64,000 nucleotides of DNA from positions 1,054,001 to 1,118,000 of the forward strand of contig NZ_RCVT01000001.1 of NCBI RefSeq assembly GCF_016107325.1, read 5' to 3'. The notes below the pieces were generated by a model, which worked only from the letters and a program-made list of their open reading frames with translations, did no database searches and was not told where the DNA came from. The DNA comes from Sphingomonas sp. MA1305. GTDB taxonomy: Bacteria > Pseudomonadota > Alphaproteobacteria > Sphingomonadales > Sphingomonadaceae. Shown here piece after piece: positions 47,201-59,481 of the stretch. Each line of letters starts with the position of its first letter. The stretch's first letter is position 1. Position numbers and translations under genes: made by a program.

Positions 47201-48457
47201 ATGGCCTTCACGCCCTCCCGCCGCTCGCTGCTTGCTGCCGCCACGCTGCTGCCGCTCGCCTCCGCCGCCATCCTGCGCGCCGCCGAGCCGGACCTGTCGG
47301 CGCTGCGCGACATCACCGGCGATGCGGTGCCGATCGGCCCGGCCGAACGCGCCGACCGGCTGGCCCGTGCGCAGTCGCTGATGAAGGCGGCGGGGATCGG
47401 GGCGATCCTGGTCGAACCGGGCTCCAGCCTGATCTATTTCACCGGCGTGCGCTGGGGGCGCAGCGAGCGGCTGACCGCGGCGGTGATCCCGGTCGAGGGG
47501 CAGCCATGCATCGTCACGCCCTTCTTCGAGGAGCCATCGGTCCGCCAGACGCTGGCGGTGCCGGCCGAGGTGCGCGTCTGGCAGGAGGACGAGGATCCTT
47601 TGCGCACCGTCGCCGGCTTCCTGCGCGACCGCCAGCTGGCCGGTCGTCCCGTCGGCATCGAGGAGAGCGTCCGCTATTTCGTCTCCGACGGGCTCGCCCG
47701 CGCGCTCGGCCACGCGCGGCTCGTCTCGGCCAATCCGGTCGTGCGCGGCTGCCGGATGATCAAGACGCCGGCGGAGATCGCGCTGATGCAGCGTGCCACC
47801 GACGTGACGATCGCCGCCTATCGCTGGCTGCATCCGCGCGTCGAGCCGGGGATGACCGGCGGCGAGATCGCCGCGCTGATGAACGCGGCGACCCGCAAGT
47901 TGGGCGGCGATCCCGAATTCGCGCTGGCGTTGATCGGTCCCGCCGCCGCGCTACCGCATGGCAGCCGTGAGGTGCACCGGGTGACGCCGGGCGAGATCCT
48001 GCTGATGGACTGCGGCTGCACGGTGCAGGGCTATCAGTCCGACGTGTCGCGCACTTGGGTACCGCAGGGCCGCGCGAGCAAGGCGCAGCGCGACGTCTGG
48101 GACCTCGTCGCCCGTGGCCAGCAGACCGCGCTCGCCGCGGCGCGCCTGGGCGCGCCGGCGGGCAGCGTCGACGATGCCGTCCGCGCGCTCTACCAGCGCG
48201 CCGGTTACGGACCGGGCTATCGCCTGCCGGGCCTGTCGCACCGCACCGGCCATGGCATCGGCATGGACGGGCACGAGCCCGTCAACCTCGTCCATGGTGA
48301 GACGACCCCGCTCGCCGCCGGCATGTGCTTCTCCGACGAACCGGGTCTCTACCTCCCCGGCCGGTTCGGCGTCCGGCTCGAGGATTGTTTCCACATGACC
48401 GGCGAGGGGCCGCGCTGGTTCTCGACGCCGCCGACGTCGATCGACGCACCGGTATGA
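47201..48457 (+). CDS. Tat-exported M24-family metallopeptidase (Xaa-Pro type)
   Basis: 418 residues. The N-terminus SRRSLLAAATLLPLASAAI is a twin-arginine signal. A creatinase-N domain (GIGAILVEPGSSLIYFTGVR) precedes the pita-bread fold with metal ligands in LLMDCGCTVQGYQSDVSRTW (two Asp), LSHRTGHGIGMDGHE (His), SDEPGLYLP and VRLEDCF (Glu), so the two-metal site is complete. Likely cleaves peptides with proline next to the N-terminal residue, in the periplasm. Divergent from the transporter gene. Confidence 0.9.
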   Translation: MAFTPSRRSLLAAATLLPLASAAILRAAEPDLSALRDITGDAVPIGPAERADRLARAQSLMKAAGIGAILVEPGSSLIYFTGVRWGRSERLTAAVIPVEGQPCIVTPFFEEPSVRQTLAVPAEVRVWQEDEDPLRTVAGFLRDRQLAGRPVGIEESVRYFVSDGLARALGHARLVSANPVVRGCRMIKTPAEIALMQRATDVTIAAYRWLHPRVEPGMTGGEIAALMNAATRKLGGDPEFALALIGPAAALPHGSREVHRVTPGEILLMDCGCTVQGYQSDVSRTWVPQGRASKAQRDVWDLVARGQQTALAAARLGAPAGSVDDAVRALYQRAGYGPGYRLPGLSHRTGHGIGMDGHEPVNLVHGETTPLAAGMCFSDEPGLYLPGRFGVRLEDCFHMTGEGPRWFSTPPTSIDAPV

Positions 48458-48507
48458 CGACGAGTCGCCTTGAGGCGGGCCGCGCTCTCGCCTAAGTCGC
48501 ATCCCCT

Positions 48508-51153
<2,646 letters not shown>

Positions 51154-51193
51154 CACGTCGCTTCGGCATGGGCCCCGCCAGTGCCAAAGAAAC

Positions 51194-51230
51194 GCCCCCT
51201 GCCGATGGGATCGGAAGGGGGCTTCTTTTT
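51194..51230. terminator. Bidirectional intrinsic terminator
   Basis: GCCCCCT-G-CCGAT pairs with ATCGG-A-AGGGGGC over GGG, followed by TTCTTTTT on the plus strand; the minus strand continues GTTTCTTT. It serves alaS and the convergent gene ending at 51258. Confidence 0.9.
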
Positions 51231-51257
51231 GGTCAACCGGGCAAACCCCGATCAAGG

Positions 51258-51812
51258 TTACTTAGCGGTCGCCGATGCCGTCGCCGCCGCCAGCTGGTCG
51301 GCGGTGACGCCGGCCACGACATTGCCGCTGGCATTCAGGCTGAAGCCGGCGATCGGCAGCTTCACATCGCCCTTGGCCGTGGTCAGCGTCACATATTGCT
51401 CGTCCGCACCCTTGACCGTGCCGAGCGTCGCGCCGTTCAGGCCGGTGACCGGCGTGCCGGCGACCAGCTTCGCCTTCAGCGCGGCCTTGGCCTGCGCCTG
51501 CGACGAGGCGACGGCGGCATCCAGGTCGGCCTTGGTCATCGCCATGGCAAAGCCCTTGTCGGTCTTGCCGATCGATGTCGGCGGCACCGGCACTTGCGCC
51601 GAACCGGTGTTGAGGATGATTGCCTGCGGCGTCACCTGCGCGACGGTGCCGAGCGCGACGCCGGCGGAATCATAGACGGTGGCGCCGACCGTCGGGGTCG
51701 CGGCGGTCGCGCTCGCGCCGCCTTCAACCGTGGACTGCGGCGCGGCCTGCTGGGCCTGAGCCGCGGCGGGCACCAGCATCAGGGTGCCGATCGTCAGGGC
51801 CAAGGTACGCAT
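51258..51812 (-). CDS. Exported PRC-barrel-like protein
   Basis: 184 residues with a signal peptide (LALTIGTLMLVPAAAQA) and two similar beta-rich units: VGATVYDSAGVALGTVAQVT...ILNTGSAQVPVPPTSIG and AGTPVTGLNGATLGTVKGAD...TLTTAKGDVKLPIAGFS, joined by an Ala/Lys helix. The pattern resembles PRC-barrel strands and is typical of small sphingomonad exported proteins; function unknown. ATG 51812 has GGGAG eight bases upstream; ATG 51818 is too close to it. Confidence 0.8.
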   Translation of the reverse strand: MRTLALTIGTLMLVPAAAQAQQAAPQSTVEGGASATAATPTVGATVYDSAGVALGTVAQVTPQAIILNTGSAQVPVPPTSIGKTDKGFAMAMTKADLDAAVASSQAQAKAALKAKLVAGTPVTGLNGATLGTVKGADEQYVTLTTAKGDVKLPIAGFSLNASGNVVAGVTADQLAAATASATAK

Positions 51813-51914
51813 CAACATATCTCCCAATTGTTTCGCGTCGTTGAGACAGAGAAACGATGGGGTGCGTATCGCGGTTCCGCCCGTTTTCTGCGGCGGACGG
51901 AGTGGCGGGCGCGA

Positions 51915-52268
51915 TCAGCCGGTGATCGGCAGCCGTACGCGACCGTCTTCGTCGCGCGTCAGCGGCGAATAGGCGACGATGGTTTCGAGCAGCAGCGGTC
52001 CATACAGGTGCGGGAACTGCTGTCCGCCGCGCGAGGTCTCCCACCGCACCGGGTCGTCCTGCGCTTCCAGGTCGACGGCGGCGACGTAAAGGTCGGTCTG
52101 GCCGGTGAAATGCTTGTCGACCGTTTCGGTCAACTGCGCAGCGGTCGACAGATGGATGTAGCCGTCGGCGAGGTCGATCGGGGCGCCGGCGAAGTGCCCG
52201 TCCCGTTCCAGCGTCGCCATCTCGTCCGCGGTCAGTACCTTATAGGCGGTCAGCGGCTTCTCGCTCAT
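51915..52268 (-). CDS. DUF952 family protein
   Basis: 117 residues: AYKVLTADEMATLERDGHFA, DLADGYIHLSTAAQLTETVD, and a C-terminal VRWETSRGGQQFPHLYGPLL, all features of the small DUF952 family, which has no known function. The ATG overlaps the gyrA stop (ATGA), so it is translated from the gyrA message. Confidence 0.9.
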   Translation of the reverse strand: MSEKPLTAYKVLTADEMATLERDGHFAGAPIDLADGYIHLSTAAQLTETVDKHFTGQTDLYVAAVDLEAQDDPVRWETSRGGQQFPHLYGPLLLETIVAYSPLTRDEDGRVRLPITG

Positions 52269-55075
52269 GCCTCGTCCCCCTCGTCGTCGGTTTCGTCGAC
52301 GCGCTCGTCCATGGTCTGCGGACCCGTGCCGTCGTCGAGCATGATCGCGTCGGAGGTGTCCGCGGCGGGAGCATCGGCACGCTCCTCCGCGACCAGTGCC
52401 TCGGCGGCATTCTCCGGCTCTTCCTCCTCGTCGATCCGCGCGGCGGAGACGACGTGCTCGTCTTTGGCGACGTTGAACAGCGTCACGCCCTGCGTGTTGC
52501 GACCGGTGACGCGGACGTCGCCGACCGACATGCGGATCAGCTTCGCCTGATCGGTGACCAGCATCAGCTGCTCGCCGTTGTGCGCCGGGAAGCTCGCCAC
52601 CACCGGGCCGTTGCGCCCGGCGGAAACGATATTTGTGATCCCCTGGCCGCCGCGACCCGTGCGGCGATATTCATAGGCGGAGGTGCGCTTGCCATAGCCG
52701 TTGGCGGTGACGGTGAGGATGAACTCCTCCGCCGCCTCGAACTCCGCCATACGCTCTGGCGGCAGCGACATTTCGCGGTCGCCTTCCTTCCACGGCGCCG
52801 CCTTGAGATAGGCGTCGCGCTCTTCTGTGGTCGCCGCGAAGCCGCGCAGGATCGACAGGCTGATGACCTCGTCGCCCTCGGCGAGGCTGACGCCGCGCAC
52901 GCCGGTCGAGGTACGGCTCTGGAACTCGCGCACCTCAGTCGCGGCGAAGCGGATCGCCTTGCCAGCCCGGGTGGCGAGCAGGACGTCGTCGTCCTCGGTC
53001 AGCAGGGCGACGCCGATCAGCCGGTCGTCCGATCCCTCGTCGAAGCGCATCGCCAGCTTGCCGTTGGTCGGAACGTTGGCGAAGGCGTCCATCGCGTTGC
53101 GCCGCACCGTGCCGTTGGCGGTCGCAAACATGACGTGCAGATCGCCCCAGCGCGTCTCGTCCTCGGGCAGCGGCAGCACGGTCGAGATCGTCTCGCCGGG
53201 GCTGAGCGGCAGCAGGTTGATCATCGGGCGGCCGCGCGTCGCCGGTCCACCCTCGGGCAGGCGCCAGACCTTCTTGCGATAGACCTTGCCGTGGTTGGAG
53301 AAGAACAGCACCGGCGTGTGGGTGGAGGTGACGAACAGCGAGGTGATCGCATCCTCGTCCTTGGTTGCCATGCCGGCGCGGCCCTTGCCGCCGCGCTTCT
53401 GGGCGCGGAAGGTGTCGAGCGGCGTGCGTTTGATATAGCCCTGCACCGTGACGGTGACGACCATGTCCTCACGCTCGATCAGATCCTCGTCATCGATACC
53501 GTCGGCCGCCGCGGCGATCTCGGTACGCCGCGGCGTGGCGAAGGCGGCGCGGACGTCGACCAATTCCTCGCGCATCACTTCATAGAGCTTGGCGCGGCTG
53601 CCGAGGATGGCGAGCAGCTCGGCAATGGAATCGGCGAGGCCCTTCAGCTCGTCGCCGATCTCGTCGCGGCCGAGCGCGGTCAGGCGATGCAGCCGCAGGT
53701 CGAGGATCGCACGAACCTGCACCTCGGTCAGGCGATAGGTGTCGCCGGTCGCCTGGGTATCGACGGCCTCGACCAGCTTCAGATAGGGCGCGATCTCCGC
53801 CACCGGCCATTCGCGGCCGAGCAGCGCCGCGCGCGCCTCCGCCGGGCTGGCCGAACCGCGAATGATCCGCACCACCTCGTCGAGGTTGGTGACCGCGATC
53901 ACCAGGCCGAGCAAGATGTGCGCCCGGTCGCGCGCCTTGGCGAGTTCGAACTTGGAGCGGCGGGTGATCACCTGCTCGCGAAACTGGACGAAGGACTGGA
54001 TGATGTCCTTGAGGTTCAGCGTCTCCGGTCGGCCACCGCGGATCGCGAGCATATTGGCGGGGAAGGAGCCCTGCGCCGGCGTATGCCGCCACAGCTGGTT
54101 CAGCACCACGTCCGGCGTCGCATCGCGCTTCAGGTCGATGACGATCCGTACGCCCTCACGATTCGATTCGTCGCGGATGTCGCTGACGCCCTCGATCCTT
54201 TTGTCCTTGGCGGCTTCGGCGATCTTTTCGACCAGCGCGTTCTTGCCCTGCTGGAACGGGATTTCCGTCAGCACGATCGACCGGCGGTCACCGCGACCCT
54301 CCTCGACCTCGTGGCGCGAGCGCACGATGATCGAGCCGCGGCCGGTGTTGTAGGCGGAACGTGCGCCGGCGCGGCCGAGGATGATCGCACCGGTCGGGAA
54401 GTCGGGCCCCGGCACGATTTCCATCAGCTCCTCGATCGTGATCGCGCCATTGTCGATATAGGCCAGGCAGGCGTCGACCACCTCGCCGAGATTGTGCGGC
54501 GGTATGTTGGTCGCCATGCCGACCGCGATGCCGCCGGCGCCGTTGACCAGCAAATTGGGGAAGCGCGCCGGCAGAACCTGCGGCTCGCGCTCGCTGGCGT
54601 CGTAATTGGGTTGGAAATCGACGGTATCCTTGTCGAGATCCTCCATCAGATAGTTGGCGGCCCGCGCCAGCCGCGCCTCGGTGTAGCGCATCGCGGCGGG
54701 CGGATCGGGGTCCATCGAACCGAAGTTGCCCTGGCCGTCGATCAGCGGCAGCCGCATCGACCAATCCTGGGTCATGCGGGCCAAAGCGTCGTAGATCGCG
54801 GTGTCGCCGTGCGGGTGATATTTACCGATCACGTCGCCGACGATGCGCGCCGACTTGCGATAGGGCCGGTTGAAGAAGAACCCGCTTTCCTGCGCCGAGA
54901 AAAGGATGCGCCGATGCACTGGCTTCAGCCCGTCGCGCACGTCGGGCAGCGCGCGGGCGACGATCACGCTCATCGCATAGTCGAGGTAGCTCGACTTCAT
55001 TTCGTCGACGATCGAGATCGTCGAGATGCCCTCGGGATGGGCGGGGGGTTCGGCGAGGACGGTCTCGTCGGCCAA
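52265..55075 (-). CDS. gyrA: DNA gyrase subunit A
   Basis: 936 residues. The breakage-reunion domain has [37 protein letters not shown] and the active-site tyrosine in [12 protein letters not shown] (Tyr131). The C-terminal domain has six beta-pinwheel blades with the GyrA box [10 protein letters not shown]. The start is TTG 55075; no in-frame ATG lies between it and the conserved [11 protein letters not shown]. The position matching E. coli Ser83 is Thr92, and Asp87 is conserved (Asp96). An acidic tail of about 70 residues ends the protein. Confidence 0.96.
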   Translation of the reverse strand: MADETVLAEPPAHPEGISTISIVDEMKSSYLDYAMSVIVARALPDVRDGLKPVHRRILFSAQESGFFFNRPYRKSARIVGDVIGKYHPHGDTAIYDALARMTQDWSMRLPLIDGQGNFGSMDPDPPAAMRYTEARLARAANYLMEDLDKDTVDFQPNYDASEREPQVLPARFPNLLVNGAGGIAVGMATNIPPHNLGEVVDACLAYIDNGAITIEELMEIVPGPDFPTGAIILGRAGARSAYNTGRGSIIVRSRHEVEEGRGDRRSIVLTEIPFQQGKNALVEKIAEAAKDKRIEGVSDIRDESNREGVRIVIDLKRDATPDVVLNQLWRHTPAQGSFPANMLAIRGGRPETLNLKDIIQSFVQFREQVITRRSKFELAKARDRAHILLGLVIAVTNLDEVVRIIRGSASPAEARAALLGREWPVAEIAPYLKLVEAVDTQATGDTYRLTEVQVRAILDLRLHRLTALGRDEIGDELKGLADSIAELLAILGSRAKLYEVMREELVDVRAAFATPRRTEIAAAADGIDDEDLIEREDMVVTVTVQGYIKRTPLDTFRAQKRGGKGRAGMATKDEDAITSLFVTSTHTPVLFFSNHGKVYRKKVWRLPEGGPATRGRPMINLLPLSPGETISTVLPLPEDETRWGDLHVMFATANGTVRRNAMDAFANVPTNGKLAMRFDEGSDDRLIGVALLTEDDDVLLATRAGKAIRFAATEVREFQSRTSTGVRGVSLAEGDEVISLSILRGFAATTEERDAYLKAAPWKEGDREMSLPPERMAEFEAAEEFILTVTANGYGKRTSAYEYRRTGRGGQGITNIVSAGRNGPVVASFPAHNGEQLMLVTDQAKLIRMSVGDVRVTGRNTQGVTLFNVAKDEHVVSAARIDEEEEPENAAEALVAEERADAPAADTSDAIMLDDGTGPQTMDERVDETDDEGDEA

Positions 55076-55242
55076 GGATCATGCTTTCCGAAGATGGGGG
55101 TGTAACGAACCCCTATCTAGGCATGAGTCGCCGGAATGTCACGCGCGCGTGCGCCCGCGAGAGACGCTGCCAGCGCGGTTGGGCCGAAACCCGGCCGCGC
55201 TGGACGATCGGCCGCGCCGCGGCGCGCGGCACGGCGAGATGC

Positions 55243-55542
55243 TTATTTGCAGGCCTTCTTGTTGGCGTTGCCGGCCTTGCTGCAATTGTAGGTCACGGTC
55301 TTGCCAGTCGCGGTCTTGGTCGTGACCATCCGGCCATTGGCCGCGGTCTGCCGGGTCGTCGTCGTGCGGCTGGTCGCCTTGGCGGCAGGAGCGGCGGACG
55401 GACGGGTCGTGGTGGTCGTCTTGGTGGCGACGGTGGTCTTCGCCTGCGCCTTGTGGGTCGGGGTCATGCCCTGTGCCGACGCGGTGCCGGCGGTCAGCAA
55501 TGCGGCGGTGGACAAGATCAGGACGGGAAGCGACTTGGTCAT
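55243..55542 (-). CDS. Small exported Thr/Lys/Ala-rich protein
   Basis: 99 residues. Signal peptide MTKSLPVLILSTAALLTAGT then ASA; the mature part is low-complexity (KTTTTTRPSAAPAAKATS) and ends VTYNCSKAGNANKKACK, with two cysteines that could form a disulfide. ATG 55542 has AAGGAGAG seven bases upstream. I do not recognise a family with a known role; similar exported repeats occur widely in this order. It stands alone between gyrA and the SDR gene. Confidence 0.75.
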   Translation of the reverse strand: MTKSLPVLILSTAALLTAGTASAQGMTPTHKAQAKTTVATKTTTTTRPSAAPAAKATSRTTTTRQTAANGRMVTTKTATGKTVTYNCSKAGNANKKACK

Positions 55543-55666
55543 GGCTCTCTCCTTGCGATGCACCGATCGTCCGTCCGACGGACGTCGTCAGTCAAGGATG
55601 CGCGCGCCCATCTGTCGGCAGCGTGGCTGGCCGATGACATTGGTGTCATCTTCGCTTCCACCCCCT

Positions 55667-56362
55667 TCAGGGCTGGATCTCCTTGCCCTCATAGTCGAAC
55701 AGCCGTCCGCTATCCGTCACCTTCAGTCCGTCGAGGGCATCGAGCAGTTGCGATGCGGCGCGATCGGGCGTGAACAGCGTTCCGGGCCGCACGTTCGCCT
55801 GGAACGGCTTCGATAGGCGGGTATCGACGGTGCCGGGATGCAGGCCGACGACGATCGACCGATCGTTGCGCCGCTTCTCCTCGATCGCCAGCGTTCGGAC
55901 CAGCTGATTGGCCGCCGCCTTGGCCATGCGATAGCCGTACCAGCCGCCGAGGCGGTTGTCGGTGATGCTGCCGACACGGGCGGACAGGATGGCGAAGATG
56001 CTGCGCCCCTGCTTCGGCATCAGCGGCAGCAGATGTTTGGCGACCAGCGCCGGGCCGACCGCATTCACCGCCAGCGTCCGCATCAGCCACGCCGGATCGA
56101 GGTCGCGATAGGTCTTCTCGGGGCCTCGCTCTCCGTCGTGGAGCAGCCCGCTGGCGACGATCACCAGCGACGGTAACGGACCGGCGGCGATCCGCGCCGC
56201 GGCGGCGGCGATGCTTTCCTCGTCCTCGATGTCGATCCGGGCATCGCCGGGGCCACTGCGCGACAGGGCGTGAACGACGTCGTACGTCTCCTCCTCGCGC
56301 AGCGCGGCGACGAGCGCATGGCCGATCCCGCCGGAGGCGCCGATGACCACCGCGGCGCTCAC
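55667..56362 (-). CDS. Short-chain dehydrogenase/reductase (C-factor-like)
   Basis: 231 residues with the dinucleotide motif VIGASGGIGHAL (5-16), the strand IVASGLLHDG in place of NNAG, a serine in ILSARVGSITDN and YGYRMAKAAANQL (YxxxK). Its closest style is the CsgA/C-factor group of small SDRs. GTG 56362 overlaps the yaaA stop (GTGA). Substrate unknown. Confidence 0.88.
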   Translation of the reverse strand: MSAAVVIGASGGIGHALVAALREEETYDVVHALSRSGPGDARIDIEDEESIAAAAARIAAGPLPSLVIVASGLLHDGERGPEKTYRDLDPAWLMRTLAVNAVGPALVAKHLLPLMPKQGRSIFAILSARVGSITDNRLGGWYGYRMAKAAANQLVRTLAIEEKRRNDRSIVVGLHPGTVDTRLSKPFQANVRPGTLFTPDRAASQLLDALDGLKVTDSGRLFDYEGKEIQP

Positions 56363-57099
56363 CGGCGGAACGTCCAGCTGTCGTCGTCGCTGGCGGCGGC
56401 GTCGAAGGCGTAGCCGTCGCTGTCGAAGCCCTGCATCGCCTGCGGATCGGTGACGCGATGCTCCACCATCCAGCTAGCCATCATCCCGCGCGCCTTTTTG
56501 GCGTGGAAACTGATGAAGCGGTCGCCGTCGCGGAAGTCGACGGCGATCACGCGCACGTCCTTGGGCAGGCGGCCGGCGACCGCGGCGAAATATTCCTGGC
56601 TGGCGAGGTTGAGGATGGTGTCGCCACCCTCCGCGCGCAGATCGTCGACCAGCGCGACGGCGATACGATCGCCCCACCAGTCGGTGAGCTTGCTGCGCCG
56701 GGGCGCCCAGCGCGTCCCCATCTCGAGGCGATAGGGGCGCATCAGGTCGAGCGGTCGCAGCAACCCGTACAGGCCCGACAGCAATCGCAGATGATCCTGC
56801 GCGAAGGGCAAGGCTTCCTCGGGCAGAGTCGCCGCTTCCAGCCCGGTGTAGACGTCGCCGGCGAAGGCGAACAAGGCGGGCCGCTCCGGCGCGTCGGCGA
56901 AGTCGCGGAAGCGGTCGGCGTTGAGCTTCGCCAGCGCGGGCGAGATGTGCATCAGCTCCTGCAGCTTCTTCTGCGTCAGGTGCGACGCCGCCTTGGCCAG
57001 CGTCGTCGCCTCGTCAGCAAAGCGTGGCCGGCTGGGTGCGACTGCCGGCAGCGGCGATTCGTAATCCAACGTCTTGGCGGGGGAGAGCAGCGCGATCAT
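56359..57099 (-). CDS. yaaA: Peroxide-stress protein YaaA
   Basis: 246 residues of the UPF0246 family: MIALLSPAKTLDYESPLPAV, ALFAFAGDVYTGLEA, LRLLSGLYGLLRPLDLMRPY, LEMGTR and FHAKKARGMMASWMVEHRV. E. coli YaaA lowers free iron and oxidative DNA damage under peroxide stress and binds DNA. ATG 57099 is the conserved start. It is coupled to the SDR gene. Confidence 0.94.
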   Translation of the reverse strand: MIALLSPAKTLDYESPLPAVAPSRPRFADEATTLAKAASHLTQKKLQELMHISPALAKLNADRFRDFADAPERPALFAFAGDVYTGLEAATLPEEALPFAQDHLRLLSGLYGLLRPLDLMRPYRLEMGTRWAPRRSKLTDWWGDRIAVALVDDLRAEGGDTILNLASQEYFAAVAGRLPKDVRVIAVDFRDGDRFISFHAKKARGMMASWMVEHRVTDPQAMQGFDSDGYAFDAAASDDDSWTFRR

Positions 57100-57269
57100 G
57101 GCTCCGCCGGTAGCCGGCGCGACGATGCCGTTCAATCGCCGTTCAGTGGCTGGCGGCAAGGGCGCGATGGTTAGCCTCGCTTGAACGGCTCGGCAGGGAC
57201 CTCTACAGCAACGCCGCACGTTGCCCTGCCAATCGTTCACTTGGCATGCCCTAAACGGAGAGAGTTCGC

Positions 57270-58586
57270 ATGAAGACCCTTTCGAAGCTGGCGCTGGCCG
57301 CCGCGCTGGCCACCGGCGTGAGTGGCCTTGCCCTCGCGACGCCTGCCGTCGCCAAGGACAAGAAGGAACAGGCCCAGGCTCCCGGCTTCAAGCTGAGCAA
57401 GCCCGTGCTCGCGGTCGCCTCGCAGGCGCAGACGGCGATCTCGCAGAACAACGTCGCCGCGGCGGAGCCGCTGGTCGCGCAGATCGAGGCTGCCGCGACC
57501 ACCGACGACGACAAATATGTCGCTGCCGCGCTGCGCTACGATCTCGAAAACCGCAAGCTCGCCGCGGCACAGGATGCCAATCCCAAGGCGCCGGTCGACG
57601 AGACCGTGCTCGCCAAGCCGCTCGACGCGCTGATCGCGGCGAAGAGCACGCCGGCCGCCGATCGCGGCAAGTATCTGTTCCGTCGCGGCGCGCTGGCGGC
57701 GAACAGCGGCCAGTCGCAGGTCGCGGTGCAATATTTCACCCAGGCGAAGCAGGCCGGCTTCACCAGCCCCGATCTCGACATCCAGCTCGCCAAGCTGAAG
57801 GTGCAGAGCGGCGACGTCGCCGGCGGCCTTACCGATCTCGATCAGGTCGTGACCGCGCAGAAGGCCGCCGGCCAGACCCCGCCGGAAGCCTATTACCGCT
57901 ATGCCATCGCTACCGCCAACGGCAAGGGCATGAAGGCGCAGACGATCGACTGGATGAAAAAGTATCTGGTCGCCTATCCGACGCCGAAGGTGTGGCGCGA
58001 CGTCATCCTGCAGTACGCCTTCGCCCAGAATGCGCCGGTCAAGACCGACAAGCTGCAGCAGATCGACCTGTTCCGCCTGATGCGCGCGAGCAACTCGCTG
58101 GTCGACCAGGCGGCCTATGAGGAATATGCCCAGGCGGTCTACGATCGCGGCAACCCCTATGAGGCGGCGGCGGTGCTGAAGGAAGGCATGGCGTCGGGCA
58201 AGATCCCCGCGACCAGCACCTTCTCCAAGCGGCTGCTCGGCGATGCCAACACCGCGATCAAGAACGAGGGTTCGCTCGCCAGCAGCGAGAAGCAGGCCGC
58301 GGCGGCGAAGGACGGCAAGCTGTCCGCGCAGACCGCCGACGCCTATCTCGGCCAGGGCAATTACGCCAAGGCGATCGAGCTCTACCGTCAGGCGCTGACC
58401 AAGGGCGGCGTCGACAAGGACGAGGTCAACACCCACCTCGCCATCGCCCAGGCACGTTCTGGCGACAAGGCGGGGGCGCAGACCACCTTCGCCTCGATCA
58501 CCACGCAGCCGCGCGCCGACATCGCCGGCCTGTGGACGACGTGGCTGCAGACCGGCACCAGCACGGCCGCGACGCCGGCCGCCTGA
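57270..58586 (+). CDS. Exported TPR-type protein
   Basis: 438 residues. Signal peptide MKTLSKLALAAALATGVSGL, ending LATPAVAK. Helical repeats follow, clearest at KYLFRRGALAANSGQSQVAV, and ADAYLGQGNYAKAIELYRQA (about 346-365), which is a canonical TPR. Lys/Ala/Gln-rich. No catalytic domain is seen; a periplasmic scaffold is plausible. Followed by a strong terminator. Confidence 0.82.
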   Translation: MKTLSKLALAAALATGVSGLALATPAVAKDKKEQAQAPGFKLSKPVLAVASQAQTAISQNNVAAAEPLVAQIEAAATTDDDKYVAAALRYDLENRKLAAAQDANPKAPVDETVLAKPLDALIAAKSTPAADRGKYLFRRGALAANSGQSQVAVQYFTQAKQAGFTSPDLDIQLAKLKVQSGDVAGGLTDLDQVVTAQKAAGQTPPEAYYRYAIATANGKGMKAQTIDWMKKYLVAYPTPKVWRDVILQYAFAQNAPVKTDKLQQIDLFRLMRASNSLVDQAAYEEYAQAVYDRGNPYEAAAVLKEGMASGKIPATSTFSKRLLGDANTAIKNEGSLASSEKQAAAAKDGKLSAQTADAYLGQGNYAKAIELYRQALTKGGVDKDEVNTHLAIAQARSGDKAGAQTTFASITTQPRADIAGLWTTWLQTGTSTAATPAA

Positions 58587-58612
58587 TCAATCGGCCGGTA
58601 CGACGGGGAAAG

Positions 58613-58643
58613 GGCGGTCCCGCGGGGCCGCCCTTTTCATTTG
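58613..58643 (+). terminator. Intrinsic terminator after the TPR gene
   Basis: GGGCGGTCC (58613-58621) pairs with GGGCCGCCC (58626-58634), followed by TTTTCATTT. Confidence 0.88.
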
Positions 58644-58773
58644 GAAGATCGGCGCGGTCGCAGCGATGAGGCCGATTGAGCGACCCGTCGATAGCAAGGG
58701 CTGGACGTGATGGCTGACGGGGCCTCGCGCGAAAGGGGACGACGCGCCGCTAGCGTGGCGATAGGGCTGTCTG

Positions 58774-59427
58774 ATGGACAGTATCGTCGAGGATTTGACC
58801 CCCGATCGCGAGATCGCCGTCGCCAGCGCCGCGCCGACCGATCGCGGTGGGTTGGCGGCGCTGCTCGCGCTCGACCAGCGGTTCGGCGCGATTGTCCGGG
58901 CGGCGCGCGATCCGATGATCGGCCAGATGCGGCTGACATGGTGGCACGATGCCCTCGCCCGGCTGGACCAAGCTCCGCCTCCCGCCGAGCCATTGTTGCA
59001 GGCATTGGCCGCCGAGGTCCTGCCGCATGGCGTCACGGGCGCCGAACTCGCGATGCTGGTCGAGGGATGGGAGATGTTGCTCGAGGGTATGCCTGACGAC
59101 CCCGCCGGTTTCGACGCCTATGCGGCGGCGCGGGGCGGCGCCTTGTTTGCGCTGGCCGGCCGCGTCCTCGGCGCCGATGCCGAAGCATTGCGTACGGCCG
59201 GGCAGGGGTGGGCACTCGCCGATCTCGCGTCGCACAGCAGCGATGACGCGCTGGCCGGGGAGATCCGTCGCCATGCCGACGATCTGCTCCAGCGGGCCTT
59301 CGCGAATCGGTGGGACGCTGCCCGTGCGGTCGGAATACTCGCCTTGCTCGCCCGGCTCGCGCTCGGCGATCGGTCGCCGCTAGCCAAGTCGCTGATCGTG
59401 GTGCGCTTTCGGATGACCGGTCGATAG
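58774..59427 (+). CDS. Squalene/phytoene-synthase-like short protein
   Basis: 217 residues. The segment IVRAARDPMIGQMRLTWWHD matches the squalene/phytoene synthase superfamily (QMRLxWW helix), followed by GVTGAELAMLVEGWEMLLEG and GGALFALAGRVLGA. The two Asp-rich motifs needed for diphosphate binding are absent, and the length is short, so catalysis is doubtful. It recalls the NDUFAF6-type assembly-factor branch; that is inference. Confidence 0.75.
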   Translation: MDSIVEDLTPDREIAVASAAPTDRGGLAALLALDQRFGAIVRAARDPMIGQMRLTWWHDALARLDQAPPPAEPLLQALAAEVLPHGVTGAELAMLVEGWEMLLEGMPDDPAGFDAYAAARGGALFALAGRVLGADAEALRTAGQGWALADLASHSSDDALAGEIRRHADDLLQRAFANRWDAARAVGILALLARLALGDRSPLAKSLIVVRFRMTGR

Positions 59428-59481
59428 GCGTTGCTCGCAGCCTCCGCCGCGCTAGATTTCGGCGCGACCGGAGGGCGGATC

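Noticed and set aside
45044-48457. A single 1137-codon gene running from the GST region into the M24 peptidase
   Set aside because: The part before 47201 is antisense to the transporter gene and out of frame with the GST; the peptidase has its own Tat signal start.
52454-55105. An 883-codon plus-strand open frame across gyrA
   Set aside because: Antisense shadow of gyrA with no domain and atypical composition.
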